Below, in pieces: positions 18,520 through 27,963 of a DNA stretch of 64,000 nt. Every line of letters starts with the position of its first letter. The first letter of the stretch is position 1. Below the pieces are notes generated by a model. The model had not been told where the DNA came from. It searched no databases and worked only from the letters and a program-made list of their open reading frames with translations. The DNA is from Flavobacterium panici (GTDB lineage Bacteria; Bacteroidota; Bacteroidia; Flavobacteriales; Flavobacteriaceae): positions 1 through 64,000 of the forward strand of contig NZ_CAIJDE010000047.1 in the NCBI RefSeq assembly GCF_903819335.1, given 5' to 3'. The translations under genes were made by a program, and so were the position numbers.

Positions 18520-21500
18520 TTAGAATGCAACTTTAATATTAAAACCGTACGATTGTCTAAATGGTAATGAGCCATATTCAAAACCTTGTCCGTTTCCAGA
18601 AGTATACATTGATTCTGGGTCAATATTTGGAAGATCTTTATTAAAAGTCAATAAGTTTCTTGCAAATGCCGAAACATAAATTGAACTTATTTTAGCTCCG
18701 CCAAAAACACTTGATGGTATTGTATATCCTAAACTAATTTCTCTCAATTTCACGTAAGATGCATCGTAAACAAATGGCGCTGGTGTATTGTTGAAAACTG
18801 TATTCCAGTAATCCTGAGGATTAACAGGTTTTGTATTTTTAACATAAACCGGGTTAGCAGCTGTTCCTGTGTTTACAACTCCTTCTGCAACATAACCTGC
18901 TGTAGGAACCCATGTAGACTGGCTAAAGTTAGGATCATTAGCAATAGCTTCTGCTCTTGCATGGTTATACGCATCTCTTCCGTCTGTAGTTACATCCAAA
19001 AGTCCTTTTGTTGCCGCTAATGAATTTGTCATAGAGTATACATCCATACCAAATTTCATATCGATCAAGAACTGTAATGTAATACCTTTATAAGTAAATC
19101 TGTTAGTTAAACCTGCAGCCCAGTCAGGAAGTCCTTTTCCTAATGCTACTTTTTCATCTGTAAACAATGGTAAACCATTTGCAGCTACTACTTTTTCTCC
19201 ATTTTCATTTCTTAAGAAATCTCTACCCATAATAGTTCCGTATTGACCGCCAACCTGAGCAACAACAGCTGCTCCAGCCCAACGAGCTTCTGAAATTGTA
19301 TAAGTACTAATGTCTGGATGCAATGAAAGAATCGAGTTTTTATTTTTTGAGAAGTTCAAATCAATTCCCCATTCAAAATTGTTTGTTTTTATTGGAGTAC
19401 CAGATAAAAATACCTCGATACCTTCGTTACGTAATTTTCCTGCATTTACAGAAATAAATTCATAACCAGATGTTGCAGATGAAGGTAAATCAAGTGTTTG
19501 ATCTGATGTATCTTCACGATATACTGTAATATCTGCTTTTAATCTGTTTTTGAAGAAAGCAGTTTCAAGTCCAAACTCAACTCCTGTTTTTGACTGATAC
19601 GTTAAATTAGGATTTGGTGCCGCAGTATTTTTGATATTTACAACACTTTGACCATCATATGAAGAAAATGTAGTATAGTTTAATGCATTTTTATAAGCTC
19701 CCGGTGAATTTGAAACCTGTGCCCATGATGCTCTAAATTTACCATACGAAAAAGTATCATTTTGAATATTAAGTGCATCTGAGAATACAAATCCTAACGA
19801 ACCTGCAGGATAAAAAGCACTTTCGTCACCGCTGTAGATTACACTAAACCAGTCATTTCTTCCAGTAAACTCTGCATATAAATATCCTTTATAATCTAAT
19901 TTTGCAGAACCGTAAACTGAGTTTGTTCTTGTTTTAGTTTCAACCGGAGCATTTTCAGTTTTATTAACAAAATTACTGATGTATTCTGTACCCGGTTCAA
20001 TAATTTTTGTTCCAAATCTTGAGTTTTGTTCTCTTCTAAAATCTCTTCTTGCTGTACCTAAAATTCCAGAAAAAGTTAAATCTTTAGCTAATTTAATATC
20101 GCTCAAAGTCGCAATAATATCGGTATTCATTTCTGATACATTAATATCATTTAAACCTAGATATCCTTCATCTCTTCCCGGCCAAGTACTTCCTGCAGCC
20201 ATAAAATCTTTTGAACTAAAGGCATAAGTATCAAGACCTGTTCTAAAAGTTAAAGCGATCCATTTTTTTAGCTGATACGTTCCTGTAACGTTTCCTATAA
20301 AACGATTTTTAACAGATGTATTATGATTTTCTTCTGTTACAAAATATGGGTTCAATAAATAAACATTGCTGTTCCATGGATAAATCTGACCTGTATCATT
20401 ATTTTTATAATTTTTCAGCCAGGCCTGATCTATGTTTGGAGCCAATCCGCTTAATGAATATCCTACGTTATTAGGAGAATCTCCAAGAGCTGGTCTGTTA
20501 TTAGTATTTTCTGCGATATAATTTACGTTAGCATCCAAAGTAAATTTTTCTGCTTTTAATGTTGCATTTAATGTTGCATCATTTCTTTCTAATCCTGAAT
20601 TTGGAATTACGTCGCTATTTTTCAGGTTATTGAAACCAAAACGAACATATCCGCTGTCATTACCTCCAGAAATAGCAATTCCGTTTGTTGTCGTAAATCC
20701 AGTTTTAAAGAAATCCTGAATATTGTTATCAACTTTAGCATAAGGTTTCATAGAACCATCAAATATTTTTACCTGCTGCCCTACTGACTCAGAAAATTTA
20801 GGTCCCCACGCATTTGTAGTATATCCATAAATTTCAGTTGGGGCTTTTGTTGGATCTGGCAATGCACCATTTGATCCAGTTCCATATTCACTTTGATAAT
20901 CTGAATATTTCGCATTTACTCGGTCAAAATTTACTCCACTAGTTAATTCTACACGAAGTTTTCCTTTACTTCCCTTTTTAGTTGTAATTAAAATTACACC
21001 ATTCAAAGCTCGTGAACCATACAAAGCTGCTGCTGCTGCTCCTTTAAGTACTGTTAAACTTTCAATGTTATTTGGGTTAATACTTGAAATACCATCTCCG
21101 TTATCACGTCCGTCAAACCATTTGCTTGTTGCAGCACTATCATTATTCAAACCTGAATTGTCGATTGGAACTCCGTCTACAATATAAAGAGGCTGGTTAC
21201 TTTCACCAATACTTGAGATACCTCTAATAATAACTCTCGTACTTCCTCCAACACCTGTAGCTGGTATAGAAACGTCTACACCGGCAATTCTTCCAGATAA
21301 AGCTGTAGTTACATTGGTTGTAATAGCCTTGTTTAACTGCTCTCCTTTTACATCCTGAACGGCATAACCCAATTCTTTTTTCTGTCTCTTAATCCCTAAT
21401 GCTGTAACAACAACTTCATTTAAATTTTGTGCGTCTTGAGTTAGCACAACATCTACAGTTGAAGAAGACCCAACTGTTACAGTTTTAGTTTTAATACCGA

Positions 21501-21717
21501 TATACGAAAATACCAGAACATCTCCTGCAGATGCCTGAATCGTATACACACCGTCATAATCAGTTTGACTTGCCGTTTTTGTACCTTGAATAAGAATACT
21601 TACACCCGGCAGCGGCAGACCATTTTGGTCGCTTACCAAACCTTTGACCGTTTTTACCTGCGCAACAGACAATTGCGCCGTAAAGACAATCATAAAGATT
21701 AACATAATTTGTTTCAT
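18520..21717 (-). CDS. SusC-like TonB-dependent transporter, pair 2
   Basis: Outer-membrane oligosaccharide importer of 1065 residues. I prefer ATG at 21717 ([20 protein letters not shown]) because it aligns with the start of the other SusC ([15 protein letters not shown]); an in-frame ATG at 21726 would add three residues. Domain order: signal peptide, carboxypeptidase-regulatory-like beta domain (about 22-100), NEVVVTALGIKR as TonB-box-like segment, plug (about 115-245), barrel to the terminal Phe (FNIKVAF). First gene of its transcript, divergent from the kinase gene. Its promoter carries the paired LytTR-like repeats, so control by the adjacent two-component system is the simplest model. 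Confidence 0.94.
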   Translation of the reverse strand: MKQIMLIFMIVFTAQLSVAQVKTVKGLVSDQNGLPLPGVSILIQGTKTASQTDYDGVYTIQASAGDVLVFSYIGIKTKTVTVGSSSTVDVVLTQDAQNLNEVVVTALGIKRQKKELGYAVQDVKGEQLNKAITTNVTTALSGRIAGVDVSIPATGVGGSTRVIIRGISSIGESNQPLYIVDGVPIDNSGLNNDSAATSKWFDGRDNGDGISSINPNNIESLTVLKGAAAAALYGSRALNGVILITTKKGSKGKLRVELTSGVNFDRVNAKYSDYQSEYGTGSNGALPDPTKAPTEIYGYTTNAWGPKFSESVGQQVKIFDGSMKPYAKVDNNIQDFFKTGFTTTNGIAISGGNDSGYVRFGFNNLKNSDVIPNSGLERNDATLNATLKAEKFTLDANVNYIAENTNNRPALGDSPNNVGYSLSGLAPNIDQAWLKNYKNNDTGQIYPWNSNVYLLNPYFVTEENHNTSVKNRFIGNVTGTYQLKKWIALTFRTGLDTYAFSSKDFMAAGSTWPGRDEGYLGLNDINVSEMNTDIIATLSDIKLAKDLTFSGILGTARRDFRREQNSRFGTKIIEPGTEYISNFVNKTENAPVETKTRTNSVYGSAKLDYKGYLYAEFTGRNDWFSVIYSGDESAFYPAGSLGFVFSDALNIQNDTFSYGKFRASWAQVSNSPGAYKNALNYTTFSSYDGQSVVNIKNTAAPNPNLTYQSKTGVEFGLETAFFKNRLKADITVYREDTSDQTLDLPSSATSGYEFISVNAGKLRNEGIEVFLSGTPIKTNNFEWGIDLNFSKNKNSILSLHPDISTYTISEARWAGAAVVAQVGGQYGTIMGRDFLRNENGEKVVAANGLPLFTDEKVALGKGLPDWAAGLTNRFTYKGITLQFLIDMKFGMDVYSMTNSLAATKGLLDVTTDGRDAYNHARAEAIANDPNFSQSTWVPTAGYVAEGVVNTGTAANPVYVKNTKPVNPQDYWNTVFNNTPAPFVYDASYVKLREISLGYTIPSSVFGGAKISSIYVSAFARNLLTFNKDLPNIDPESMYTSGNGQGFEYGSLPFRQSYGFNIKVAF

Positions 21718-21779
21718 TTTTATCATGGTTTTTGATTAGTTAAGCGATAAATTTATTGTTAAGGTACTGTTAAAAAAAA

Positions 21780-21817
21780 TATTTTATACAAACAGTCAAA
21801 TTTGTTAAACAAACGAC
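21780..21817 (-). promoter_or_regulatory. paired LytTR-type direct repeats ahead of susC2
   Basis: On the minus strand GTCGTTTGT (21809-21817), 12 bases, then ACTGTTTGT (21788-21796), followed directly by ataaaatat as a possible -10 region. The second repeat matches 8 of 9 positions of the AgrA-type consensus that I recall for LytTR proteins. It sits about 70 bases before the susC2 start and aligns base for base with the susC1 site. Confidence 0.68.
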
Positions 21818-21987
21818 ATAAATCATTCAACATTATGCTGTACGAAAACGTTATCCTATTTAAATAAAATATTAATTGGCTTTTTTTACAAAATTTTATT
21901 CAAAAGAATTGCGATTTAGCCAGTAATTGTGTAAAGTTGCACAGTAATTACAAAGCTTTACAAATAATAACAAAACGTTAAAAAAAG

Positions 21988-23040
21988 TTGAACGAAATTC
22001 GAAAACTAAAATTTGACATAAAACTTCAAAATCATATCTGGTTTTGGGGTTCTTATTTCACTCTCAACTTTTTACGATGGGGCGCTTACTTTAACGACTA
22101 TCCGTATTCGTTTAAATCGAACTTAATTGAGTTTTCGCTGCATATACCATTAGTATATTTCAATCTTTTTGTTTTAGTACCTAAATATGTCCTTAAACAA
22201 AAATATATAACTTATACACTAGCACTTCTTGTAAGCCTTTTTGGAATCTATTTATTAAAAACTGCGCTTACCTATTATATTATATCCGAAAATATCTGGC
22301 CGGAAGCTAACAGAGAATACCATCCTTTTGAAATCAACCATATTGTAGCTGTTTGTATTGGTGAATTGTACGTTTTAGCAATGGCATCATCAGTATATCT
22401 TACTTTAACATGGCTTCGTGAAAGAGAAAGAAACAGATCGCTGAGAGAAAATCAGTTTAAAATCAAGCTGAAATATTTAGAAAATCAAATTCAGCCACAT
22501 TTCTTTTTTAATACATTAAATAATCTTTATGCCTTATCTTTAGAATCTTCAGATAAAGTTCCGGATGTCATTATTAAGCTTTCTAATTTAATGGAATATG
22601 TGCTGTATGATGTTAAAGGAACCAAGTTTGTACCGTTGATAAAAGAGATCGATTATATTCAAAATTATATTGAAATCGAAAAACTTCGTTTTGATAATGT
22701 GGAAGTTACCGTAAATTTAGAATCAAACATTGAAGATATTGTAGTTCCTCCATTAATATTTATTTCATTGGTCGAAAATGCTTTCAAACATGGCGGAGTC
22801 AATAATAATAACTTTAAAATTAAAATCAATTGTAAAGTTATTGACAATAAAATGTTAGACTTTGAAATCTTAAATAATTTTGTAATTTCACAAAATGTTA
22901 AGTCAAAAGGTGGAATTGGTTTAGTTAACACAAAGAAAAGACTAAAATTAATTTACAAGAATAATTTCAGTTTAAAAGACAAAATAAAACTGAATTACTA
23001 TATAATTCGTTTGCAAATACCTATCCATAATGAAAATTAA
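21988..23040 (+). CDS. LytS-type sensor histidine kinase
   Basis: Membrane sensor kinase of 350 residues with a TTG start at 21988; the next in-frame Met is past residue 100, so no better start exists. About four membrane helices occupy residues 15-140 with almost no periplasmic domain. A short coiled stretch leads to the PF06580 phosphoacceptor motif QIQPHFFFNTLNNL, with H171 as the likely acceptor. The HATPase region has the N-box VENAFKHGG and a glycine-rich GGIGLVNTKKRL. It overlaps the response-regulator gene by 11 bases, so the two are translationally coupled. Because it has little extracellular domain, it probably reads membrane or transport state rather than free oligosaccharide. Equivalent to the regulator pair of the F. 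johnsoniae chitin locus. Confidence 0.93.
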   Translation: MNEIRKLKFDIKLQNHIWFWGSYFTLNFLRWGAYFNDYPYSFKSNLIEFSLHIPLVYFNLFVLVPKYVLKQKYITYTLALLVSLFGIYLLKTALTYYIISENIWPEANREYHPFEINHIVAVCIGELYVLAMASSVYLTLTWLRERERNRSLRENQFKIKLKYLENQIQPHFFFNTLNNLYALSLESSDKVPDVIIKLSNLMEYVLYDVKGTKFVPLIKEIDYIQNYIEIEKLRFDNVEVTVNLESNIEDIVVPPLIFISLVENAFKHGGVNNNNFKIKINCKVIDNKMLDFEILNNFVISQNVKSKGGIGLVNTKKRLKLIYKNNFSLKDKIKLNYYIIRLQIPIHNEN

Positions 23041-23731
23041 ATGTGTACTGATTGATGATGAACCCTTAGCAATCAAAGTGCTGCAAAATTATTTTAACAA
23101 TTTTACAGATTTTGAAGTTATCGGCACATTCAATAATTCTTTAGAAGCTCTGGATTTCATAAACAGCACTTCTGTAGATGCCGTTTTTTTAGACATTAAT
23201 ATGCCCATGATGACTGGTTTTGAGCTTATAAGCTTAATTGAAAACAAAACCAAAGTTATTATCACAACCGCTTTTAGAGAATTTGCTGCAGAAAGTTATG
23301 ATCTTGATGTTTTAGATTATTTAGTAAAACCTATTCCGCTTCCCAGGTTTATCAAATGCATTAATAAAATTACAACCGAATTCAATTTAAAAAACAATAT
23401 TAAAATTGATGTTGCCAAAGGCGACTCACATATTTTTATTAAAGTTGATAAAAAGATGATGAAAATTAATATTGAAGAAATTCTTTTTATCGAAGGAATG
23501 AAAGAATATATAAAGGTTGTAACACCCGATAAAACCTATATTACACATAAATCTTTGACTTCGTTATCTGAAGAATTACCGGCAGATCGCTTCTTACGCA
23601 TCCATAAATCCTATGTTATTGCGTTAAATAAGGTCAAATCTATTGAAGGAAACCGTATTCAAATTCAGTCTTATACCATTCCAATAGGAAGAAATTATAG
23701 TAAAGACGTAAAAAACAGGATTCTCGAATAA
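23030..23731 (+). CDS. LytTR-family response regulator
   Basis: Receiver domain (residues 1-120) with acidic pocket DD at 9-10 and phosphoacceptor D55 in FLDINMP. A LytTR DNA-binding domain (about 135-233) contains INIEEILFIEGMKEYIKV and RFLRIHKSYVI. The cognate kinase gene overlaps its start. LytTR proteins bind paired 9-bp direct repeats one or two helical turns apart, and such pairs occur upstream of both susC genes in this locus. It is therefore the best candidate activator of the chitin genes. The next gene downstream is the MFS transporter 169 bases away. Confidence 0.94.
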   Translation: MKIKCVLIDDEPLAIKVLQNYFNNFTDFEVIGTFNNSLEALDFINSTSVDAVFLDINMPMMTGFELISLIENKTKVIITTAFREFAAESYDLDVLDYLVKPIPLPRFIKCINKITTEFNLKNNIKIDVAKGDSHIFIKVDKKMMKINIEEILFIEGMKEYIKVVTPDKTYITHKSLTSLSEELPADRFLRIHKSYVIALNKVKSIEGNRIQIQSYTIPIGRNYSKDVKNRILE

Positions 23732-23783
23732 AACTTTAACATTTCTAACTCTATATAAATTAACACATTGTTGAATAAATAAG

Positions 23784-23792
23784 GTTGTTCGT
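23784..23792 (+). promoter_or_regulatory. possible LytTR-like half-site ahead of the MFS gene
   Basis: GTTGTTCGT followed by ttaaattt resembles the upstream repeat of the susC1 site in both the repeat and the first spacer bases. A second repeat 12 bases on is only weakly matched. It is 108 bases before the transporter start, farther than in the susC promoters. Confidence 0.3.
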
Positions 23793-23900
23793 TTAAATTT
23801 AACATTATTTTCGATCAATAATTTTTTTTTGATTCATGTAACAAATATATTTACGGTCTTCAAAAAACAATTTTATTAAAAAATTAACCTTATTACAATT

Positions 23901-25337
23901 ATGAGTTCAGAAAATGTTCAAACCAAATGGGGACAGTTTATCCCACTAGTTATCGTGTTCTTCTTTTGGGGTTTTGTTGCTGCCAGTAACGATATCTTAA
24001 TTCCTGTATTTAAAACGGCTTTTAATTTATCTCAAGGAGAAAGTCAGTTAGTTTCGTTAGCATTCTATATTGCTTATACAGTAGGATCCTTAATATACAT
24101 GGGAATTTCAGTTTTAATCAAAGAAGATTTAGTTAACAAAATTGGCTACAAAAACGGTCTATCATTAGGATTACTTATTTCTGCAGTCGGAACATTATTA
24201 TTTTACCCTGCAGCAAATACAGGTTCATTTCCTTTAATGCTTTCAGGTTTATTCATAGTAGCTTTAGGATTTTCATTACAGCAAACTGTTGCTAATCCGT
24301 TAGCAATTGCTTTAGGACCAATATCTACAGGTTCTCAGCGTTTAACATTGGCTGGTGGAATCAACAACTTAGGAACTACAATTGGGCCACTAATCGTAAG
24401 TTTTGCGATTTTCGGATCAAGTACAGGATCATCAACTTTAAGTATCGAAAGTGTAAAAATTCCTTATTTAATTTTAGGACTTGCTTTCTTATTAGTTGCT
24501 ATACTACTTAAATTTTCATCTTTACCAGACAAACCAGCTCTTATCGAAGAAGAAATTGCTGCTGATGGTGCTAATGCAAAAAAATCAGCTTTACAATACC
24601 CTCAATTAATAATGGGTATGATTGCGATCTTCCTTTATGTTGGTGTAGAAGTTTCTACAGCTAGTAATTTACCAGCATACATGGAAAGCAAATTAGGATT
24701 CTTAACTCAGGAAGTTGCTCCATATATATCTTTATACTGGGCGAGTTTAATGATCGGACGTTGGACAGGTGCAATTGAAGCTTTTACAGATAAGGCAAGC
24801 TTACAGCAAATTTTACGTTTCGTAGCTCCTTATTTAGCTTTTGGTGTATTCTTAGCGGTAAATGCAATTGCGAAGCACGACTTAACTCCATTTTATATTT
24901 ACGGATTAATCATTTTAGTATTAATTGCTGCTGATATTGCAAGTAAAGGAAACCCTGCAAGAATGTTATTAATCTTCTCTTCTTTAGGTATTGTTGCGAT
25001 AGCTATCGGTATGGCTACAAGTGGAATTGTAAGTGTTTATGCTTTCACAAGTGTTGGTTTATTCTGTAGTACACTATGGCCATGTATCTTTACACTTGCT
25101 GTAAGCGGATTAGGAAAAAACACAAGCCAGGGAAGCAGCTTCTTAATCATGATGATTATGGGTGGTGGAGTTATCAGCTGGTTACAAGGTTTTGTATCTG
25201 AATTCATTGGTATCCAGGCAAGTTATATTGTTGGTATCGTATGTTTCGCTTACCTTGCATTCTATGCTTGGAGCGTAAGCGGAATCCTTAGAAAACAAGG
25301 AATCAATTTCGACAAAAAATTATCTGGAGGTCACTAA
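23901..25337 (+). CDS. MFS sugar transporter, probably for N-acetylglucosamine
   Basis: Inner-membrane transporter of 478 residues with about 12 hydrophobic segments, of the FucP/GluP/NagP branch of the major facilitator family. The N-terminus (WGQFIPLVIVFFFWGFVAAS) and the segment QQTVANPLAIALG are typical of this branch. Located directly after the chitin regulators, it most likely brings GlcNAc released by the GH20 enzyme into the cytoplasm. Specificity for GlcNAc is inferred from context; glucose or another hexose is possible. A bidirectional terminator follows. Confidence 0.88.
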   Translation: MSSENVQTKWGQFIPLVIVFFFWGFVAASNDILIPVFKTAFNLSQGESQLVSLAFYIAYTVGSLIYMGISVLIKEDLVNKIGYKNGLSLGLLISAVGTLLFYPAANTGSFPLMLSGLFIVALGFSLQQTVANPLAIALGPISTGSQRLTLAGGINNLGTTIGPLIVSFAIFGSSTGSSTLSIESVKIPYLILGLAFLLVAILLKFSSLPDKPALIEEEIAADGANAKKSALQYPQLIMGMIAIFLYVGVEVSTASNLPAYMESKLGFLTQEVAPYISLYWASLMIGRWTGAIEAFTDKASLQQILRFVAPYLAFGVFLAVNAIAKHDLTPFYIYGLIILVLIAADIASKGNPARMLLIFSSLGIVAIAIGMATSGIVSVYAFTSVGLFCSTLWPCIFTLAVSGLGKNTSQGSSFLIMMIMGGGVISWLQGFVSEFIGIQASYIVGIVCFAYLAFYAWSVSGILRKQGINFDKKLSGGH

Positions 25338-25356
25338 AATTTCAAAAATAACAATA

Positions 25357-25403
25357 TAAAAAAATCCAAATTCCAATTTTATAATAGGAATTTGGATTTT
25401 TTT
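25357..25403. terminator. bidirectional terminator
   Basis: A perfect 13-bp stem (25362-25374 with 25387-25399) with a 12-base loop, an A-run before and a T-run after. It lies between the plus-strand transporter and the minus-strand gene ending at 25440, so it can serve both. Confidence 0.85.
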
Positions 25404-25439
25404 ATTGACAAAAGAAAACCTTTGTTCCTTTGCACCTAC

Positions 25440-25955
25440 CTACTTCGCATTAATAACATTAATCAAATTCTTCTTAAAAATGGCTCTATTCTGTTCTGAT
25501 ATTTGATAAACAACATCCTTATCTGCATGAACAATAACCTTTTCAATATTCTGTGATGCGAGACCTTGCGGATCTTTAATTTTTAAAGTACAGGCCCCGT
25601 CAAAAAAACCATCATCTTCAATAATTTTCTTCGCTTCGATAACAGTTCCGTTACCTAAAACAGCCGAAATTGTCATTTCTTTATTTAAGGTTTTAGAATA
25701 AAATCCGTCCATAACAAGAAGCAGTCGATACGAATTTTTCATTTCAGGACCTTTAAATTCATGCCTGGTAATATTATACCGAAGCCCTTTTGCTAAAGGC
25801 TGAAATGCTACAGAACAATCTAATTCAAATGTCGCTACATCGCCGGCTTCATTTACACTCTTTAATATTTCAGCAGCTTGTGCATTTATTGAAATACTGG
25901 CAAAAAAAGACACAATTATCAATATCACTTTCATAATCAACAATTTAAGTTTCAT
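25440..25955 (-). CDS. small exported protein of unknown function
   Basis: I do not recognise a family. The 171-residue product has a signal peptide: either MKLKLLIMKV... from 25955, or, perhaps better, MKVILIIVSFFASISINAQA from 25934. The mature part is about 145 residues, mostly beta-prone, with an EL(D)C...EC-like lone Cys in FELDCSVAF and another in GACTLKI that could form a disulfide. Probably periplasmic. It lies between two terminators and so appears to be a single-gene unit. Confidence 0.7.
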   Translation of the reverse strand: MKLKLLIMKVILIIVSFFASISINAQAAEILKSVNEAGDVATFELDCSVAFQPLAKGLRYNITRHEFKGPEMKNSYRLLLVMDGFYSKTLNKEMTISAVLGNGTVIEAKKIIEDDGFFDGACTLKIKDPQGLASQNIEKVIVHADKDVVYQISEQNRAIFKKNLINVINAK

Positions 25956-25963
25956 ATAAAAGT

Positions 25964-26002
25964 AAAAAAAATCGCCTTTTCTCGTTAGAAAAAAGACGAT
26001 TT
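25964..26002 (-). terminator. terminator after the transaldolase-like gene
   Basis: An imperfect stem (aaatcg/cgattt plus a run of A-T pairs, 25968-26002) is followed on the minus strand by eight T. It lies 23 bases past the stop codon. Confidence 0.7.
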
Positions 26003-26024
26003 AATTTTTATAAGTATCTAAGGA

Positions 26025-26681
26025 TTACTTGTTTCCTTTTTCGAAGTCAGCAACAAACTGAGCTAAACCGATATCAGTTAACGGGTGTTTCAACAATCCG
26101 TAAATTGCAGAAAGAGGTCCAGTCATAACATCAGCACCAATTTTAGCACAATTTACAATATGCATTGTGTGACGTACAGATGCAGCTAAAATTTGAGTTT
26201 CGTAACCGTAGTTATCGTAAACTTCTCTAATTTCCTGAACTAAGTTTAATCCGTCAGTTGAGATATCATCTAAACGACCTACAAACGGAGAAACATATGT
26301 AGCTCCGGCTTTAGCAGCCAAAAGCGCTTGTCCTACAGAGAAAACAAGAGTTACGTTAGTTTTGATTCCTTTATCAGAAAAATATTTTGCAGCCATAACT
26401 CCTTCTTTAGTCATAGGCAGTTTTACAACGATTTGGTCATGTAATTCAGCTAACTCTTCACCTTCTTTGATCATTCCATCATAATCAAGAGCGTTTACTT
26501 CTGCACTTACATCACCTTCTACAAGATTGCAGATGTCAACATAATGCTTTAAAATGTTATTTTTTCCTGTAATTCCTTCTTTCGCCATTAATGACGGATT
26601 TGTCGTTACACCATCCAAAACACCTAAAGCTTGTGCTTCTTTAATTTGATCTAGGTTAGCTGTGTCAATAAAAAATTTCAT
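26025..26681 (-). CDS. transaldolase / fructose-6-phosphate aldolase-like protein
   Basis: 218-residue single-domain TIM barrel of the TalC/FSA (short transaldolase) group. The start [16 protein letters not shown] and the loop GVTTNPSL are diagnostic, and the Schiff-base lysine is K87 in VVKLPMT. Members act either as transaldolase in the pentose phosphate pathway or as fructose-6-P aldolase. Sequence alone does not settle which, but bacteria without a long TalB usually use this form as transaldolase. On the minus strand a TAATTTTG box (26768-26775) about 90 bases upstream could be the -7 promoter element. Single-gene unit. Confidence 0.9.
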   Translation of the reverse strand: MKFFIDTANLDQIKEAQALGVLDGVTTNPSLMAKEGITGKNNILKHYVDICNLVEGDVSAEVNALDYDGMIKEGEELAELHDQIVVKLPMTKEGVMAAKYFSDKGIKTNVTLVFSVGQALLAAKAGATYVSPFVGRLDDISTDGLNLVQEIREVYDNYGYETQILAASVRHTMHIVNCAKIGADVMTGPLSAIYGLLKHPLTDIGLAQFVADFEKGNK

Positions 26682-26860
26682 AATTTATTTAAGTTTAAAT
26701 TGTGTTGATTTGTTTTTCGTGGTCTGCTTAAAATTTTTAAATCAGGAATCTTAAGCAAATGCAGCTGCAAAATTACAAAATCAATATCAATAACGATTTC
26801 AAAATCAAAACCAATTTGAAATTATATGTTATAAATAAAAAAATATTTGTGTTTTAGAGC

Positions 26861-27946
26861 TTAGAATCTAAATTTAGCACCAATAGCTAAATCAATTCTC
26901 CATAAATTTTCAATGTCTTCATCTTCAAGCTTGACAGTTTCTGTACTGCCATCTGCATATTTATACTTTAATTTTTTCAAAACTCCTCCAGCAAAGCTAA
27001 CTTGCGGTCCTACTAAAAAATGAGGCGTTATTCTAAAATGATATCCCATTCCTCCAATTGCACCCAAATTAGATCCTGTTATTTTGAATGGAACGCCTAT
27101 TGCTGCAGCTTTATTTTGATATGACATATACCCAATCGCTATTTCTAAATTAGCTTCACCAACTCTCGCATTCTCATCTTCAGTTAGTATAAAAGAAGGC
27201 CCAATAAAGGAAATCGTAATATCATCACTAAAAGCACCTGTAACAGTTGTACCATTATCAAGGGGGATTTGCTGATTATTAAGTGTTCCCGACGATTTAT
27301 AAGCATTATATTTTAAACCAAATCCAGCTTTACCTTCTTTAAGATAATACGCACTGACATCATAACTCAATCCCGATTTTAAATCTTTGTAATATTTTTT
27401 TTGAGCTGAATTTAATCCATCTGGTGACGAAGCAACTCTAAAACTCGGTCCAACATTTGCTGATATCAAAAAATTTGAGTTTGAGGATTTAGAATTTCTA
27501 TAATTAATCGAATTATATCTTACAGTGTTATTTGAAACAATCCTTGAATTATCAATTGATGTTACTGAATCTTTAGCAATTTTAGGCTGGGTATAATCCG
27601 TAATATTTTCAATTCTCAACAAGTCTGCAGTAATTCGATGACAAGAACTGCCAAATGAATGTGGATACAAATGCTCTGTGATTAATAATGCATTAGCACC
27701 ACTTTTACGAGCTTCTATTTTTGCCTTTTCAAGTACAGTAGCTAAATCACAATTGGTTGTAAAACCAGTATCTCCAATTTTAGTAGTTCCTATTTTACTA
27801 TATTTTGAAGGAAGTTCAGATTTAGTTTTAAAAACAACAACTTTCTCAGTGTCATTCAATTTTTCATGTTTTTCAGAAACAGAAGTTTTGATTTTTGGAG
27901 AACAAGAACAAAAAACAATAGTAACAAGCAGTAAAAGGTATTTCAT
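26861..27946 (-). CDS. lipoprotein with predicted outer-membrane beta-barrel domain
   Basis: 361 residues; no firm family. The lipoprotein signal ends at a Cys in IVFCSCSPK. The N-terminal part (about 30-115) resembles small alpha/beta domains that begin with a KTKSELPSKYSKIG-like segment and contain ARKSGANALLITEH. After a linker (about 115-150) the C-terminal half alternates polar and aromatic residues and ends in Phe (IGAKFRF), as outer-membrane beta-barrels do. The combination suggests a cell-envelope protein anchored twice. It lies 17 bases downstream of the SDR gene on the same strand, so the two are probably co-transcribed. Confidence 0.75.
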   Translation of the reverse strand: MKYLLLLVTIVFCSCSPKIKTSVSEKHEKLNDTEKVVVFKTKSELPSKYSKIGTTKIGDTGFTTNCDLATVLEKAKIEARKSGANALLITEHLYPHSFGSSCHRITADLLRIENITDYTQPKIAKDSVTSIDNSRIVSNNTVRYNSINYRNSKSSNSNFLISANVGPSFRVASSPDGLNSAQKKYYKDLKSGLSYDVSAYYLKEGKAGFGLKYNAYKSSGTLNNQQIPLDNGTTVTGAFSDDITISFIGPSFILTEDENARVGEANLEIAIGYMSYQNKAAAIGVPFKITGSNLGAIGGMGYHFRITPHFLVGPQVSFAGGVLKKLKYKYADGSTETVKLEDEDIENLWRIDLAIGAKFRF

Positions 27947-27963
27947 TTTAAGGTTTAATAATT

